From assembly GCA_013396915.1 (NCBI GenBank), contig VWZL01002000.1:453497-517496 (forward strand): a stretch of DNA of 64,000 bases. Reading direction: 5' to 3'. Of the stretch, positions 53,801-64,000 are shown piece after piece; positions within the stretch are counted from its first letter, which is position 1; each line of letters starts with the position of its first letter. Source of the stretch: Stercorarius parasiticus (lineage: Eukaryota > Chordata > Aves > Charadriiformes > Stercorariidae). The notes beneath the pieces were generated by a model, which did not search any database, had not been told where the DNA came from, and worked only from the letters and a program-made list of their open reading frames with translations. Both the position numbers and the translations under genes were made by a program.

Positions 53801-56800
53801 TAAGAAGCTTTCTGTTACCCTGGAATAACCTGGAAGCCAAACAACTATTGGGTAGCATGTTGTCATGGTCCAGCAGATGTAGCAAAACCCAAGGCCAGAC
53901 CAAATGGCCCTGTATAATGTGTGCTTACCAGCTGGAGTAAAAACTGGTTCCCACAGAATGTTGCATTTGAGTAATGAGATAGAGGGTGAGGAGTTACTGC
54001 TGCCCAAAACTAGACATCTACTGATGTGTTGATACATTCAGTGTGTGTCAGGATGTCTATTAGGAAAGAACACAGAAAATCTATGAAAAAAGTACATGTT
54101 TTGCTACCTGATTTACTACCAAAAATCTCACTGATATTATGTCAAAGAATAATTCTGTCCAATGGTTTCAGGAATGGCTACAGGTGTTTGACAATGGTGT
54201 AACATTCAGGGCCATACTACTGTTTTACATACCTAACTTTTATGTCCAACTTTGAAAGCACTGGCCTTTTCTTAGCAGAAGCAGCTGCTGACCAAACAAC
54301 TAATTCCATCGACAAACCACATGGCTTTTGTTCCTACTAAAGACTGGTTGCATTTCACACAACGGGGTGAAAAGCAACTTTGAGGTGCAGTTTGTTTACT
54401 TTTAGAGATCTATTTTATGTTCATGTAGTTGTCTAAATGCTGCCTTTTCTAGAAGTAGTGGTGAAACACAAGATTTCAGTACAGATAGCAAGGTCAGAAT
54501 ATGTGGTTCCTAATACATGAATGAACCTGATACCACAATGGTAAAGTGAGTTTGAGAAAAAGATGCCAGCAGGAACTAATACTGTGCCACACAGCCTAAT
54601 GCCAAAAGAGCAAAGGCTCCACTATTCCTTAAGCATTGGAAAATTAGTTTTACACTCTTTGAAGTTTTAGCAAACAGCATAAACCTATTTGTTTACAGGA
54701 CTCCAAAGAAAGACTTGAAGCACTTGCAAATACATTGGGTATGGCAAGTAAGCACACTTCAAGTGGACAAATGTATTGTCATAAAAATCGTAAGACTGGT
54801 TATAGTACATGGAACCTGTTCTTCTCTTCTTTATTTGGACTTTGTGACTAGTAACAAAGGAATGTGATCGTGATTGCTACGGCAGGTCACTCATACATAG
54901 CCATGGATAGAAAGACTGTACAAATGCTACTGCTCTTTTAAGTTATGTAACCCTTGACAGTAACTAACATGATGTCACATGGGAAGAGCCAATGCAGAAA
55001 CTTTGCAGAAATAATGACACATGTGAAGTCACTGCACTATCTTATATCAAAAGCAGTATATTCAGTATAAGCATGTTCTCAGCAAAAGAAAAAAAAAAGG
55101 CTGAAAATTAAATATCAGAATGTTTGCATTAAAACTTAAAATTCATATTTTGCTTAATGAAATAACAGTTTCTCATCATATCTGAAAAAAAAAAAAAATT
55201 GGAAGCACTCCACAATTTAAAAAGAACCTACTGTAGTCAAGACAAGCATATAAAATTTTTCTGCTACACTTGCAGTGTCTTTAAGAGGTAATAAGATCTG
55301 TGCAGTTGCCTACGCAGACACGGCACTAGAAATTTTGTGAGTCATAGGTGTACTTGCTATAGAATATGTTCTTTTAAGAAAAGGATGAACATGTTACTCA
55401 CAGTACAGTATTCATCTGTATTTATGAGAGAACAAAAATATACCTACTTCAGGGTTACATAGTGAAATTTCTCACACATATCTCATGTCATCGATCCTTC
55501 CAAGCTAAAGACAAGAACAACATGAAATGTGAGATAAATAAAAAACAGAGGAACTTGTGTTATATAGCTTCACTGAAAGGAGGAAAACAAGCTATAGGAA
55601 AACAGCATATGTAACATTCAGCAAGCTTTCAGAAATTTTTATGGGTTTGTTAAGACTAAATGAACATATAAGCTACACTGGAAATCCAAAAGATGAGAAA
55701 TATTTCAGAAAGTGCAATCGCTTCCTTGGTGGAGACTGCCAATTAAAAGTCACTAGTTCCAAACACCACTGGTTAGAATTTTTATCAATGCAAATAACCA
55801 TTAGAGTTTAAGTCAACAGAAATAAGAATAACCAGTATAGACAAGTACAACTCATTATCCAATATGGTTTTCAACAGATGAGGAATAAAATGGTCTTGGC
55901 TTGCAAAGAAACAGAGGTTTAACTGACAACTAAACATGTGAATTGGTAGCCTTTGAAAATGCATACTTAAAACATTCACTGTTAACATTTTCTTAGGAAA
56001 AAACTTTGTCTTTTTCTAAATTTAATTTAGAAATTTTCTAAATTTAAAGATAAAATAAGGCTAGAAACCTTAATTGACGCTATTTAAGAACTGCATAATA
56101 CAGTACCGCCTGGAGTCCAGTTGCAGTCCAGTTCTTGCTGTCACAGACAACGAAAACAACTGATGTTCAGTCCAGACAGACTTTACATGCAATTACATTC
56201 TTTAAAAAAATGATCTGCAGAAATGGGAACCTGAAGCCAAGTCCTATAACTTCTTTACCTTACCTTAGCACTACCTTCTGTGTATTTCACTGATTACTCA
56301 CTACCTCAAGGAACAAGTCTTCAGCATTAAAAAAAAAATAAAAAAAATTAAAAATTGGTGCAGTGGAAATTAAATGTTTATTTAGTAATGCAAAATAGTC
56401 GCTTGCAAACTTTATGCAGTTGATTTGCTTGCAATATTCCATGCTCAGCACGGAATTATTCCCTGTACAGCAAATCTCTTGCTATTACCTAGTAACTATC
56501 CTTCAAGGATTAGATTTGCCATTTGTATCAAACTGTTGATTGCTGTTGTCTAGTGTCTTATCTTTTCTTGATGAATTTTATACATTGGAATACTCAAAAT
56601 CAGTACACAGTGGTTGCTGCAGATTGCTTTATAAATAATCAAAAAAAGTAGAAATTGGGTCAAAAAAAACCCAGCAATTTTATATATTTAGCAGAAAGTG
56701 GTAATAAGAGCAGTTATCAGACCTGTGTTATAAACAGTTAAGGCAAGTGCTATAAAATCCATCTGAGAGGTGTTTACATTTAAAAGAACATTATTTTAAA

Positions 56801-58217
56801 TTCTTCATTCATTGTTTGCTGATAAGCTTTTTTGGGCAGTGCTAGGTAAGCAGTATTCTGTAAATCTGTTTCCAGGTGTCCAAGAGTATAAAATTTTGGA
56901 AAAAATTTCTGACCAGCTTACAAAAAAAGAAAAAGTTACTTCACATGGGTTACAGACCCTCTAATCTCTTTCACAATGAGATCGTTCCTTTAAAGACTTT
57001 GCTCTTAATTTGTAGTACATTTAGGAATATAAATAGCTCCAAGAGAACCCTTGGCCTAAAGGCTTAGTATGGCCTGTAGGTTAGGCTGCAGTGAGAGTAC
57101 AACGCTTCAGTGACAGCTGCAGAGTCAGAAGCAGCACTTTAATGTTTGAGCAAAAGTTAACTGAACACAAAAGGCTTCTAGTGGCTAGACAGCTCTTGAA
57201 GTTGTAGAATAAGTACAGTAAAATTGTCTCTACTCAAGTGTATACAGTCTAATTTCTGAAATTGCTCTTGAAGAAACAGAAAAACAAAATTAAAGGCTGT
57301 GATTAGCAACAGCTGTCTTAAGTTACCAGCTCTGTTAAAGATATAGGCCTCTCTCCTCTTTGTGAAATAGAGGTTTGAAAAAAAAGAAATGAGTGTTACT
57401 TGATAGTTCAGCAATTCCCTTTTCTGAGATTAATTATTTTAAATCTTAGCCCAAGTAAAAACAGCATCTCGTTTACACACATTCCTCTACGCAACAAATA
57501 TTTTTAATGCCCTGAAAATTTCTTCTGAAATAGCAATGCAGTGTCTGGTGTTTGTTGACCCTTTTCCCCTGTCCCATAGTGCCATTCTTTAACTTTCATG
57601 ATATGTGAATTCCAAGAAAAATGCCCAGAAGACTACTTATTACTGACTTGTCCATTTTCCAGCTTTTGTAGCTGTTCTATTTAAAACTTGCATAAAAATA
57701 CCCAGAGCTTGTTCATAAAGAGTTGTGCATTTATCAGTTCAAATACATCAAATGTGATAAAAAGAGTAGTTTATTTGTATGTCTTCACTTGTCATAGCTT
57801 GAAATAAGTGCCTCAAAACTTTGGAGGAAGCAATAAAAAAACTTTACATTGGAAAAACAGTAGTTAAATAACAAATATTAATTTTTAAATTTGCTTTATT
57901 GTTCTTCTAAAATATCACCCAACAGACGTTACATAGGATTTCTTAAATTTTGCCCATGGAGAATTGATTTACAGCATAGTCAGTAAATAATCCCTGTTGC
58001 TATTTTCATGCACAGTACATAGACACAGCTCTCTGGAACACAGAAAGTCACTTTCAGAAAGAGCAGAAGGGCATTGGCATAGACTCTTGATGATCACTTG
58101 CAAAACCCCTGAATACATTGGGAAATCTATGCAAAATCTCGTGCTTCAGTGAGTCAGGCAAGCAGTAATGTTCCTTTTTTTCTCCCTGACAAGGGAAAGG
58201 GAGTAGGAGGGGAACCT

Positions 58218-58218
<1 letters not shown>

Positions 58219-58259
<41 letters not shown>
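58219..58259 (+). repeat. 41-base poly(A) run
   Basis: Uninterrupted A. It follows about 200 bases of unique sequence and could be a retrocopy tail or a simple repeat. Confidence 0.9.
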
Positions 58260-58260
<1 letters not shown>

Positions 58261-59045
58261 AAAGCTACATTTATTCAGAGTCTGCATGAAAGCAAATTAC
58301 TCTTCTTAAGGATTTCTGGCCCTGAAATTTACAGAAAAACTCTATGCAGTGATACAATGCATGAATCCTATAGAAGACAAGCATACCTTCTTAAATTCAA
58401 GACATGCTCAAATCTGTTAGTGCCCACATTTATAGGAAAAACAAAGAAACTGAAAATTTGCTTATGAAATCTGACTTTTGAAAGATATTACACTTCATCA
58501 GTGGAACACTGTGTAAGTAAAAAATAAATCTCCTTATTTTCAAAACTCTGCTGCAAAATAGCATGTTGTTGGAATAGTAATTAAAGTCACTCTTTATTAT
58601 CACTTCAATATTGCATTACACTATTTCTTCTTTTGGATAATTATCAATAGGTACATCATACACTAAAAAATTATACAATTCAACAAAGTGGAGATTTTTA
58701 AAAAGGCGGGCTTTTCATTTTAAAATCCTTTTAGCTTGCTCTAAACCAGGTACTTCTTGGTTTATGATGATTATTTCTTGGCATACCAATTTAGTTCTTC
58801 CTTCTATAATGCAAAATACTTCCTGTACGCTTATGCTTTTGGCTGCCTCCAACTTGTCCATAAAACACTATATGACTCGGCTGGGGAGAAGTCGGGGGAG
58901 GCTCAGCGGGAAGCTCATCGTATCTTTTCTAGCAACCTTGTTGAGCAAGCAAACAAAGCGTGTATCAGCAAACGTGTTAGTTATGCTGAGATTCTGACTA
59001 AAGTTTTCCTTCTTTTTTTTTTTTTCTTTTTTTTCTGCTTACTGC

Positions 59046-59113
59046 AGGGGGGTTGGACTAGATGACCCTTAAAAGTCCCTTCCAACCCAACACATTCTAT
59101 GATTCTACGATTC
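59046..59113 (+). mobile_element. short CR1 3' end
   Basis: 'gggggttggactagatgacc' through 'cattctatgattctacgatt', right after a T-rich run. Severely 5'-truncated. Confidence 0.88.
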
Positions 59114-60742
59114 TTTTCCACTATGTCTCCCTAATCGTTCCATACATTTCAAATTCCTTCTGAGCAACAAAATAATTCAATTCTACACAGAAAAATTATT
59201 TGTTGTTACTAAAGAAGAGTACACAATGCCATTCATGTAATTTAAAAATCAGTATCTATCCACAGTAAGAAAATATACATTTATAACCTTCACTGAGGTT
59301 AGAAACAAGCAGACACCTAGCCCGTGGAATTTCAGGGACATCAGAAGTCCTGCTTGAAAGCATTTTGCCTTCATTTCACCATGACTTCACCTACCACCTT
59401 GGAGCTGGGGCACAGGGATGGCAGAGGGAATTAAAGTCTCCACAACAAAAATCAAGTGAAGCACAGAATACCTGAGAAAAACCTTGGAATCCACCACTCC
59501 AAAAGGAATTAATACCTACAATCAAGGGCTGTTGATATAGCAGCTCATGAAACTGAACTACTAGTTCAGTTATAGTGCAAATTTAACATTCAGATAACAA
59601 AGGAGATAGGCAAGTACCTCCTGAAAACAGTAATACAAGACAGACTCACAGGATTCCAGTATCAGAAGAGCAGACAGAGTTTGCAAATGTCCCCCTTGAT
59701 TTGTGAATGTGTAGTGAAGTACCCTGAAAGCCAATTTTGAATGAGTGTCTCTTGGGTTGGGAAAAATGACCATGAGCATCCAGCAGTTATGTCAAGACAT
59801 TTTGCAAGAGAGCCCTGAAAGTTAAAAAAAAATAATTTTATACATATATATATATATGCGCTTCAGTTTCCACCTTTCAAAATTGCAACTGATGTTTTTC
59901 TGTTTCCACCATTTGGGATTTGAAGTGTTTTAATTTGAAAGGAAAGAATTGCACAGTTTTAGACCCTTAGCAGTACACAGATTTTGGTTCACTTCTGATG
60001 ACCTAGGAGAGCTGTGCAGCTAAATTCCCACCTGTCTGAGATGGCCTGACCTAACAGCAACATTCTTGCAACAGTATGTGGGAAACTCAGATTTGCTTCA
60101 TAATCCTCTTAGCATGAAAGAAAACAATAAAAAAGTCATGAAGACTATAGCTAGAAGTTGGGAATAGCAAAAAAAAAAAAAATCCTACAAGGAAGTAACC
60201 AGGAGAGATGAGAAAGCTGAGAAGCACATGCTTCCTCCCTCCCCTTACACCTCTTGGCTGGCATTACATAGCTTCAGACCTAATGCAAACTTCTCCATCA
60301 TTATGACTGTATGCTCCTTTTGTCATTTTAAGAATTTTGCAAAAGGACAGGCTAGTATGGTCCTAAGGACAACATTTAAATTGCATTAAGCCAAACTAAG
60401 CAAGACAGCTATTACAGAAAAGCTAATGCAACGTTTCTCATTTATGCTTGAAACTGGTTTTTCATCATAACACAACATGGTACAATACAAGACCATGCAC
60501 AACTGACGGTACAATGGAAGCATATACAGCAGCAATATACACATAAAGCATATCAGAGCCCCATGTCAGTGAGGAATACGTTGATCACTGCTAAAGTGTA
60601 TGAAGTATATGTATCTCTACACAATAATAGTCCTTGTTTACACCAAAAAGGCAATTGGCGTTCACTGCAAAATTGTAACTCTCTTTCTAGAGTCCACTGT
60701 TGCCTATTGCTCTGTTTTGAAGTAAATTTTGCTCTTCAGCAA

Positions 60743-61328
60743 TGTACTGGGTTTTGCTGGGATAGAGTTAATTTTCTTCATAGTACCTCCTATAGTGTTA
60801 TGTTTTGGATTTGTAAACAAAACAGTGTTGATAATGCACCCATTTTTCAGCTATTACTGAACAGTGCTTACACAGTGTCAAGGATGTCTGTGCTCCTCAC
60901 ACTGTCCTGCCAGCTAACAGGCTGGGGGTGTGCAAGAGGTCAGAAGGGGACACAACTGGGACAGCTGAATCGAACTGACCAAAGCGATATCGCATACCAT
61001 ATGACATCATGGTCAGCAATAAAAGCTGGAAGAAGGAGGAAAGGGGAGTGTTCAGAGTTATGGCACTTGCTTTAACAAGCAATCATGACGCATGATGGAG
61101 CCGTGCTCCATCCTGTTGATGACTGAACACCTGCCTGCCGATGGGAAGTAGTGAATGAATTCCTTATTTTGCTTTGCTTGTGCAGCTTTTGCTTTACCTA
61201 TTAAACTGTCTTTACCTCAACCCACAAGTTTTCTCACTTTTACCCTTCCGATTCTCTTGCCCATACCACTGGGTGGGAGTAAGCAAGAGGCTGTGTGAGG
61301 CTTAGCAGCCTAATGGGGTTAACCCACA
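60743..61328 (+). mobile_element. solo ERV-L LTR
   Basis: Starts 'tgtactgggttttgctggga' and ends 'taatggggttaacccaca', with AATAAA at 61019-61024. Aligned along its length with the LTR at 6790-7388, and no internal viral sequence adjoins it. Flanks 'agcaa' and 'agaaa' match at 4 of 5 bases, as expected for an old target duplication. Confidence 0.88.
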
Positions 61329-63501
61329 AGAAAGTTTAAAGAGAATTTTTATTTATTGTATAGCCAATATATAGGGGCAGTACATAGCCACTTACAGGAA
61401 ACCACAAATCCTTGAATTTAGAAATAAAAGCTTTCATGCTTGCAGTTGCTTTAAATGTGTTAAATCTTATTTTTAGAACCTTTACATAGGAAAAACATTT
61501 CCAAAAAAAAAAAAAAAACCAACAAGTTAGGCTGCTACAAGACACGTCACCACTTTTTCTCTTATGTTATTGAATCCAGAAGGGAATAATCCAATAGAAA
61601 AAAGCACAGCTGAGAAATATTAGGAAATACGAAGTATTGCTATGAAGATCTGTGTATCATCCATGTGACTTGCCTGCTTTGTAGAGACAGAACAGAACAA
61701 CAGGCAAACAGCATGTCCTTAATTCCCATGATGCAGCAAGATTAGATATGCACATTTTTAATAGATCAAAACCACAGACATATATGCATATATACTTATG
61801 CATGCTGAATGCAACCATTTTAAAAAGAAACAGAAACATTACAGCCACTTGTGCTTCCTGTTGATAAAGAGCCTAAACCAGCATTTTCTAGTCCTCTTAA
61901 TATTACTTAAATACAAAATAACAGAGAATGGCACATATTGACTCAGAGAGAACAAACCTCAAAAAGCTTTACATAAACCAACAACCTCACTGCACTAAAG
62001 CGGGGTTTTTTCTGTTTTGGCTAAGACATCACGGTCCTTCACTGATGGTAAGGGCACCTCCATTTGGTGTAGAAATAAAAACATGACAGGCTCTGTTGCT
62101 TTTTGCGGTGTTGTTACTTACATGCAAACATATATGATGACTCTCTGTATAATTTTACTGTAAGCTCTTATTAAAAGGCAGGCACTATATGAAGTCTCTC
62201 CATAATTTCAAGTACATTCTAGTAACAAATGCCACTTTGCAAGGGTTTAATTTCAGGACACAAATAAGGTTATAAAGCTAAGTGTAATCTAACTGGTAGA
62301 GGTTTACAAGAATCTGTCTAGTTAAGCATATATCATGGCTTCCACAATTAAGTCACAATGGACGGGTAAAAAGTGCACAAAACAGATGCTCATTCAGAAA
62401 AAAACCCTTTTTTTCACAACTTTTGTACCATCCTAACTTGAAAATTAATAGCTTTTCCTGTATTGCAAAGGAGGGCAAATGCTGCTTCCCAATCCAAAAT
62501 AAGCAAGGGAACATAAGTTTCAAGCCATACAAGGTCACTCTCCACTCTGCTTCCTCTCCTTCAGCCTGTACTGGAAGGTCTACTTCTGCTGTTTGTTTGT
62601 GGGGGTTTTTTTAATGAATGTGAGATCAAATACTGCAATAGCAAGCTTCTGCACATACACTGGAGTAAAATCAGGCCAACTGGGCTACATCACGGAAATT
62701 AAAACAATACGTGATTATGTATTTTAAGACCCTCTCTTATCTTAAGTTGCCATAAGAAACAGGAGCTAAGAGTGTAATCTCATGTAAATCACTGTTTATT
62801 AGTCTTGGATGCTTCTAAAAGGTTTTCTGAAAGTCTCTTCCTGACTTTTAAGGAAAGCACAAATGCATTTTCTTCAGCAGGACCTCAGGCTGAAGAACCA
62901 CATGGATCAATTACATTTCAACATTTACCAATTAAATTTATGAGCAGATAGCCAGACTATTACTGACATGTCTTTTCAAATCTTTACTTTCATGTCATCA
63001 ACAAAAAGAAATCATGGAAGGGGGAAAAAAACTGTGTGGTTCATTTACTGAACACTCTACCTATTCAACTGGCAAGAAATTTAAGTTACTTTTTTCGTAA
63101 CTATTTCTCTGGAGGTCAATGGAGATAATGGCAGAATTTAAGGCTAACCAATACAAGCTTAGTCTGGATTTTGATATCCAACACAGGTATATCATGTCCA
63201 TTCACATCTTACTAAATATTTTCACATTTCAATCCGGTACAAGTTAGGTTTCCACAGTGAAAAGGGGTGTAAGTGGAGGAAAGGGAAGAGGAGGAGGTTG
63301 TTTTAAATGACCGTTTGCTCTCTGGGCACTACTGAGAGACAAAACCTTCTACAAGTTCCAACAACATTAAGGCACTTTTCCATCCTCAGCCACTGGTTGA
63401 ACAAAACACAGGATGGGAAAGAGGGCTCTGAACTTCAATTTTACAACACGGAGTTTTATTTTCCTGTTTCCAATCTGATCAAGGGTATGTTTTGCAATTA
63501 A

Positions 63502-64000
63502 AATCATAGAATCTTCATGGCTGAAAAGGACCTTTGAGATCATCGAGTCCAATCATATACCACAAAAAAACCCACTACAATCTCTGTCACTAGAGCATGC
63601 CCCGAAGTGCCAAATCTAGACGTTTCTTAAATACCTCTAGGGATGGTGACTCAACCACCTCCCTGGGCAGGCTGTTCCAGTGCCTGACCACTCTTTCAGT
63701 AAAGGAATTCTTCCTAATAGCTAACCTAAACCTCCCCTGCCGCAACTTCAGACCATTTCCTCTGGTCCTGTCATTTTTCACCTGGGAGAAGAGGCCAACA
63801 CCCACCTCTCTGCAACCTCCTTTCAGGTAGTTGTAGAGGGCAGTGAGGTCTCCCCTCAGCCTCCTCTTCTCCAAACTAAACATGCCCAGTTGCCTCAGCC
63901 TCTCCTCATATGGCTTGGTCTCCAGACCCCTCACCAGCTTGGTAGCTCTCCTCTGGACCCGCTCCAGCACTTCAATGTCCCTCTTGGACAGAGGGGCCCA
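63502..64000 (-). mobile_element. CR1 LINE 3' part, running off the window
   Basis: Mirrored terminus 'aatcatagaatcttcatggc', then a clean 127-codon minus frame (63590-63970) with '[20 protein letters not shown]' and '[18 protein letters not shown]'. The copy continues past 64000. Confidence 0.94.

Larger units (their letters stand above)
48508..64000 (-). other. LNPEP intron 1 (runs off the window)
   Basis: At least 15.5 kb upstream of exon 2 with no CpG island and no plausible exon 1 (short, starting with ATG and ending in phase 1 before GT). Contents: hairpin at 50643-50681, CR1 pieces, poly(A) run at 58219, (AT)n near 59844-59857 and a solo LTR. 51000-58000 shows nothing recognisable. 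Confidence 0.7.

Noticed and set aside
53783..54037. 84-codon minus frame in intron 1 as a candidate LNPEP exon 1
   Set aside because: It does not end in phase 1 before a plausible donor and has no CpG-rich promoter near it.
56010..56045. 'tttctaaatttaatttagaaa' near-palindrome
   Set aside because: Simple A/T composition makes such short palindromes common here.

Overview
The window is vertebrate nuclear DNA, almost certainly from a bird. The evidence is many CR1 LINE fragments carrying the typical 3' end (mirror of 'tcatagaatcata...ggttggaagggacc'), old ERV-L-type retroviruses whose LTRs and pol pieces fit avian elements, no Alu or L1, and compact AT-rich introns. The only gene I can name is LNPEP (leucyl/cystinyl aminopeptidase, also called IRAP or oxytocinase), on the minus strand. 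Human LNPEP is on 5q15 and the equivalent bird block is on Z, so Z linkage is a reasonable inference.

LNPEP occupies 10640-48507 and runs from high to low coordinates. Seventeen coding exons (numbered 2-18 after the human gene) can be placed to the base. Every junction keeps phase and every intron is GT-AG. With the six residues that human exon 1 supplies, the protein would be 1024 aa, against 1025 in human. All key residues fall at the human positions: dileucines 53/54 and 76/77, GAMEN 428-432, HELAH 464-468, zinc ligand E487 and transition-state Y549. Exon 1 and the promoter are not visible and should lie beyond 64000. The one striking protein difference is in the tankyrase-binding hexapeptide, RQNPNG here versus RQSPDG in human.

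1-1800: a CpG-dense block near 180-330 with a good plus-strand splice donor, the best promoter candidate in the window, and a separate minus-strand exon candidate (1510-1797) encoding a short tail plus one membrane segment. Neither is identified. 3227-7860: a ~177-bp tandem array, an LTR-like stretch, a 5'-truncated ERV-L provirus (RNase H, integrase, 3' LTR), then an inverted shorter array related to the first. 9039-9487: a CR1 copy with an inverted 5' part. 10640-48507: LNPEP, with CR1 pieces in introns 2, 10 and 16 and an internally deleted ERV-L in intron 9, all non-coding for the host. 48508-64000: LNPEP intron 1, holding a solo ERV-L LTR, several CR1 pieces, a 41-bp poly(A) run and a perfect 16-bp inverted repeat.

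I found no bacterial-type operon, CRISPR array, rRNA or tRNA. Apart from LNPEP, the coding potential is retroelement debris and two unidentified exon candidates. The window looks like an ordinary avian locus with some unusual repeat structures, and I saw no convincing new biological system.
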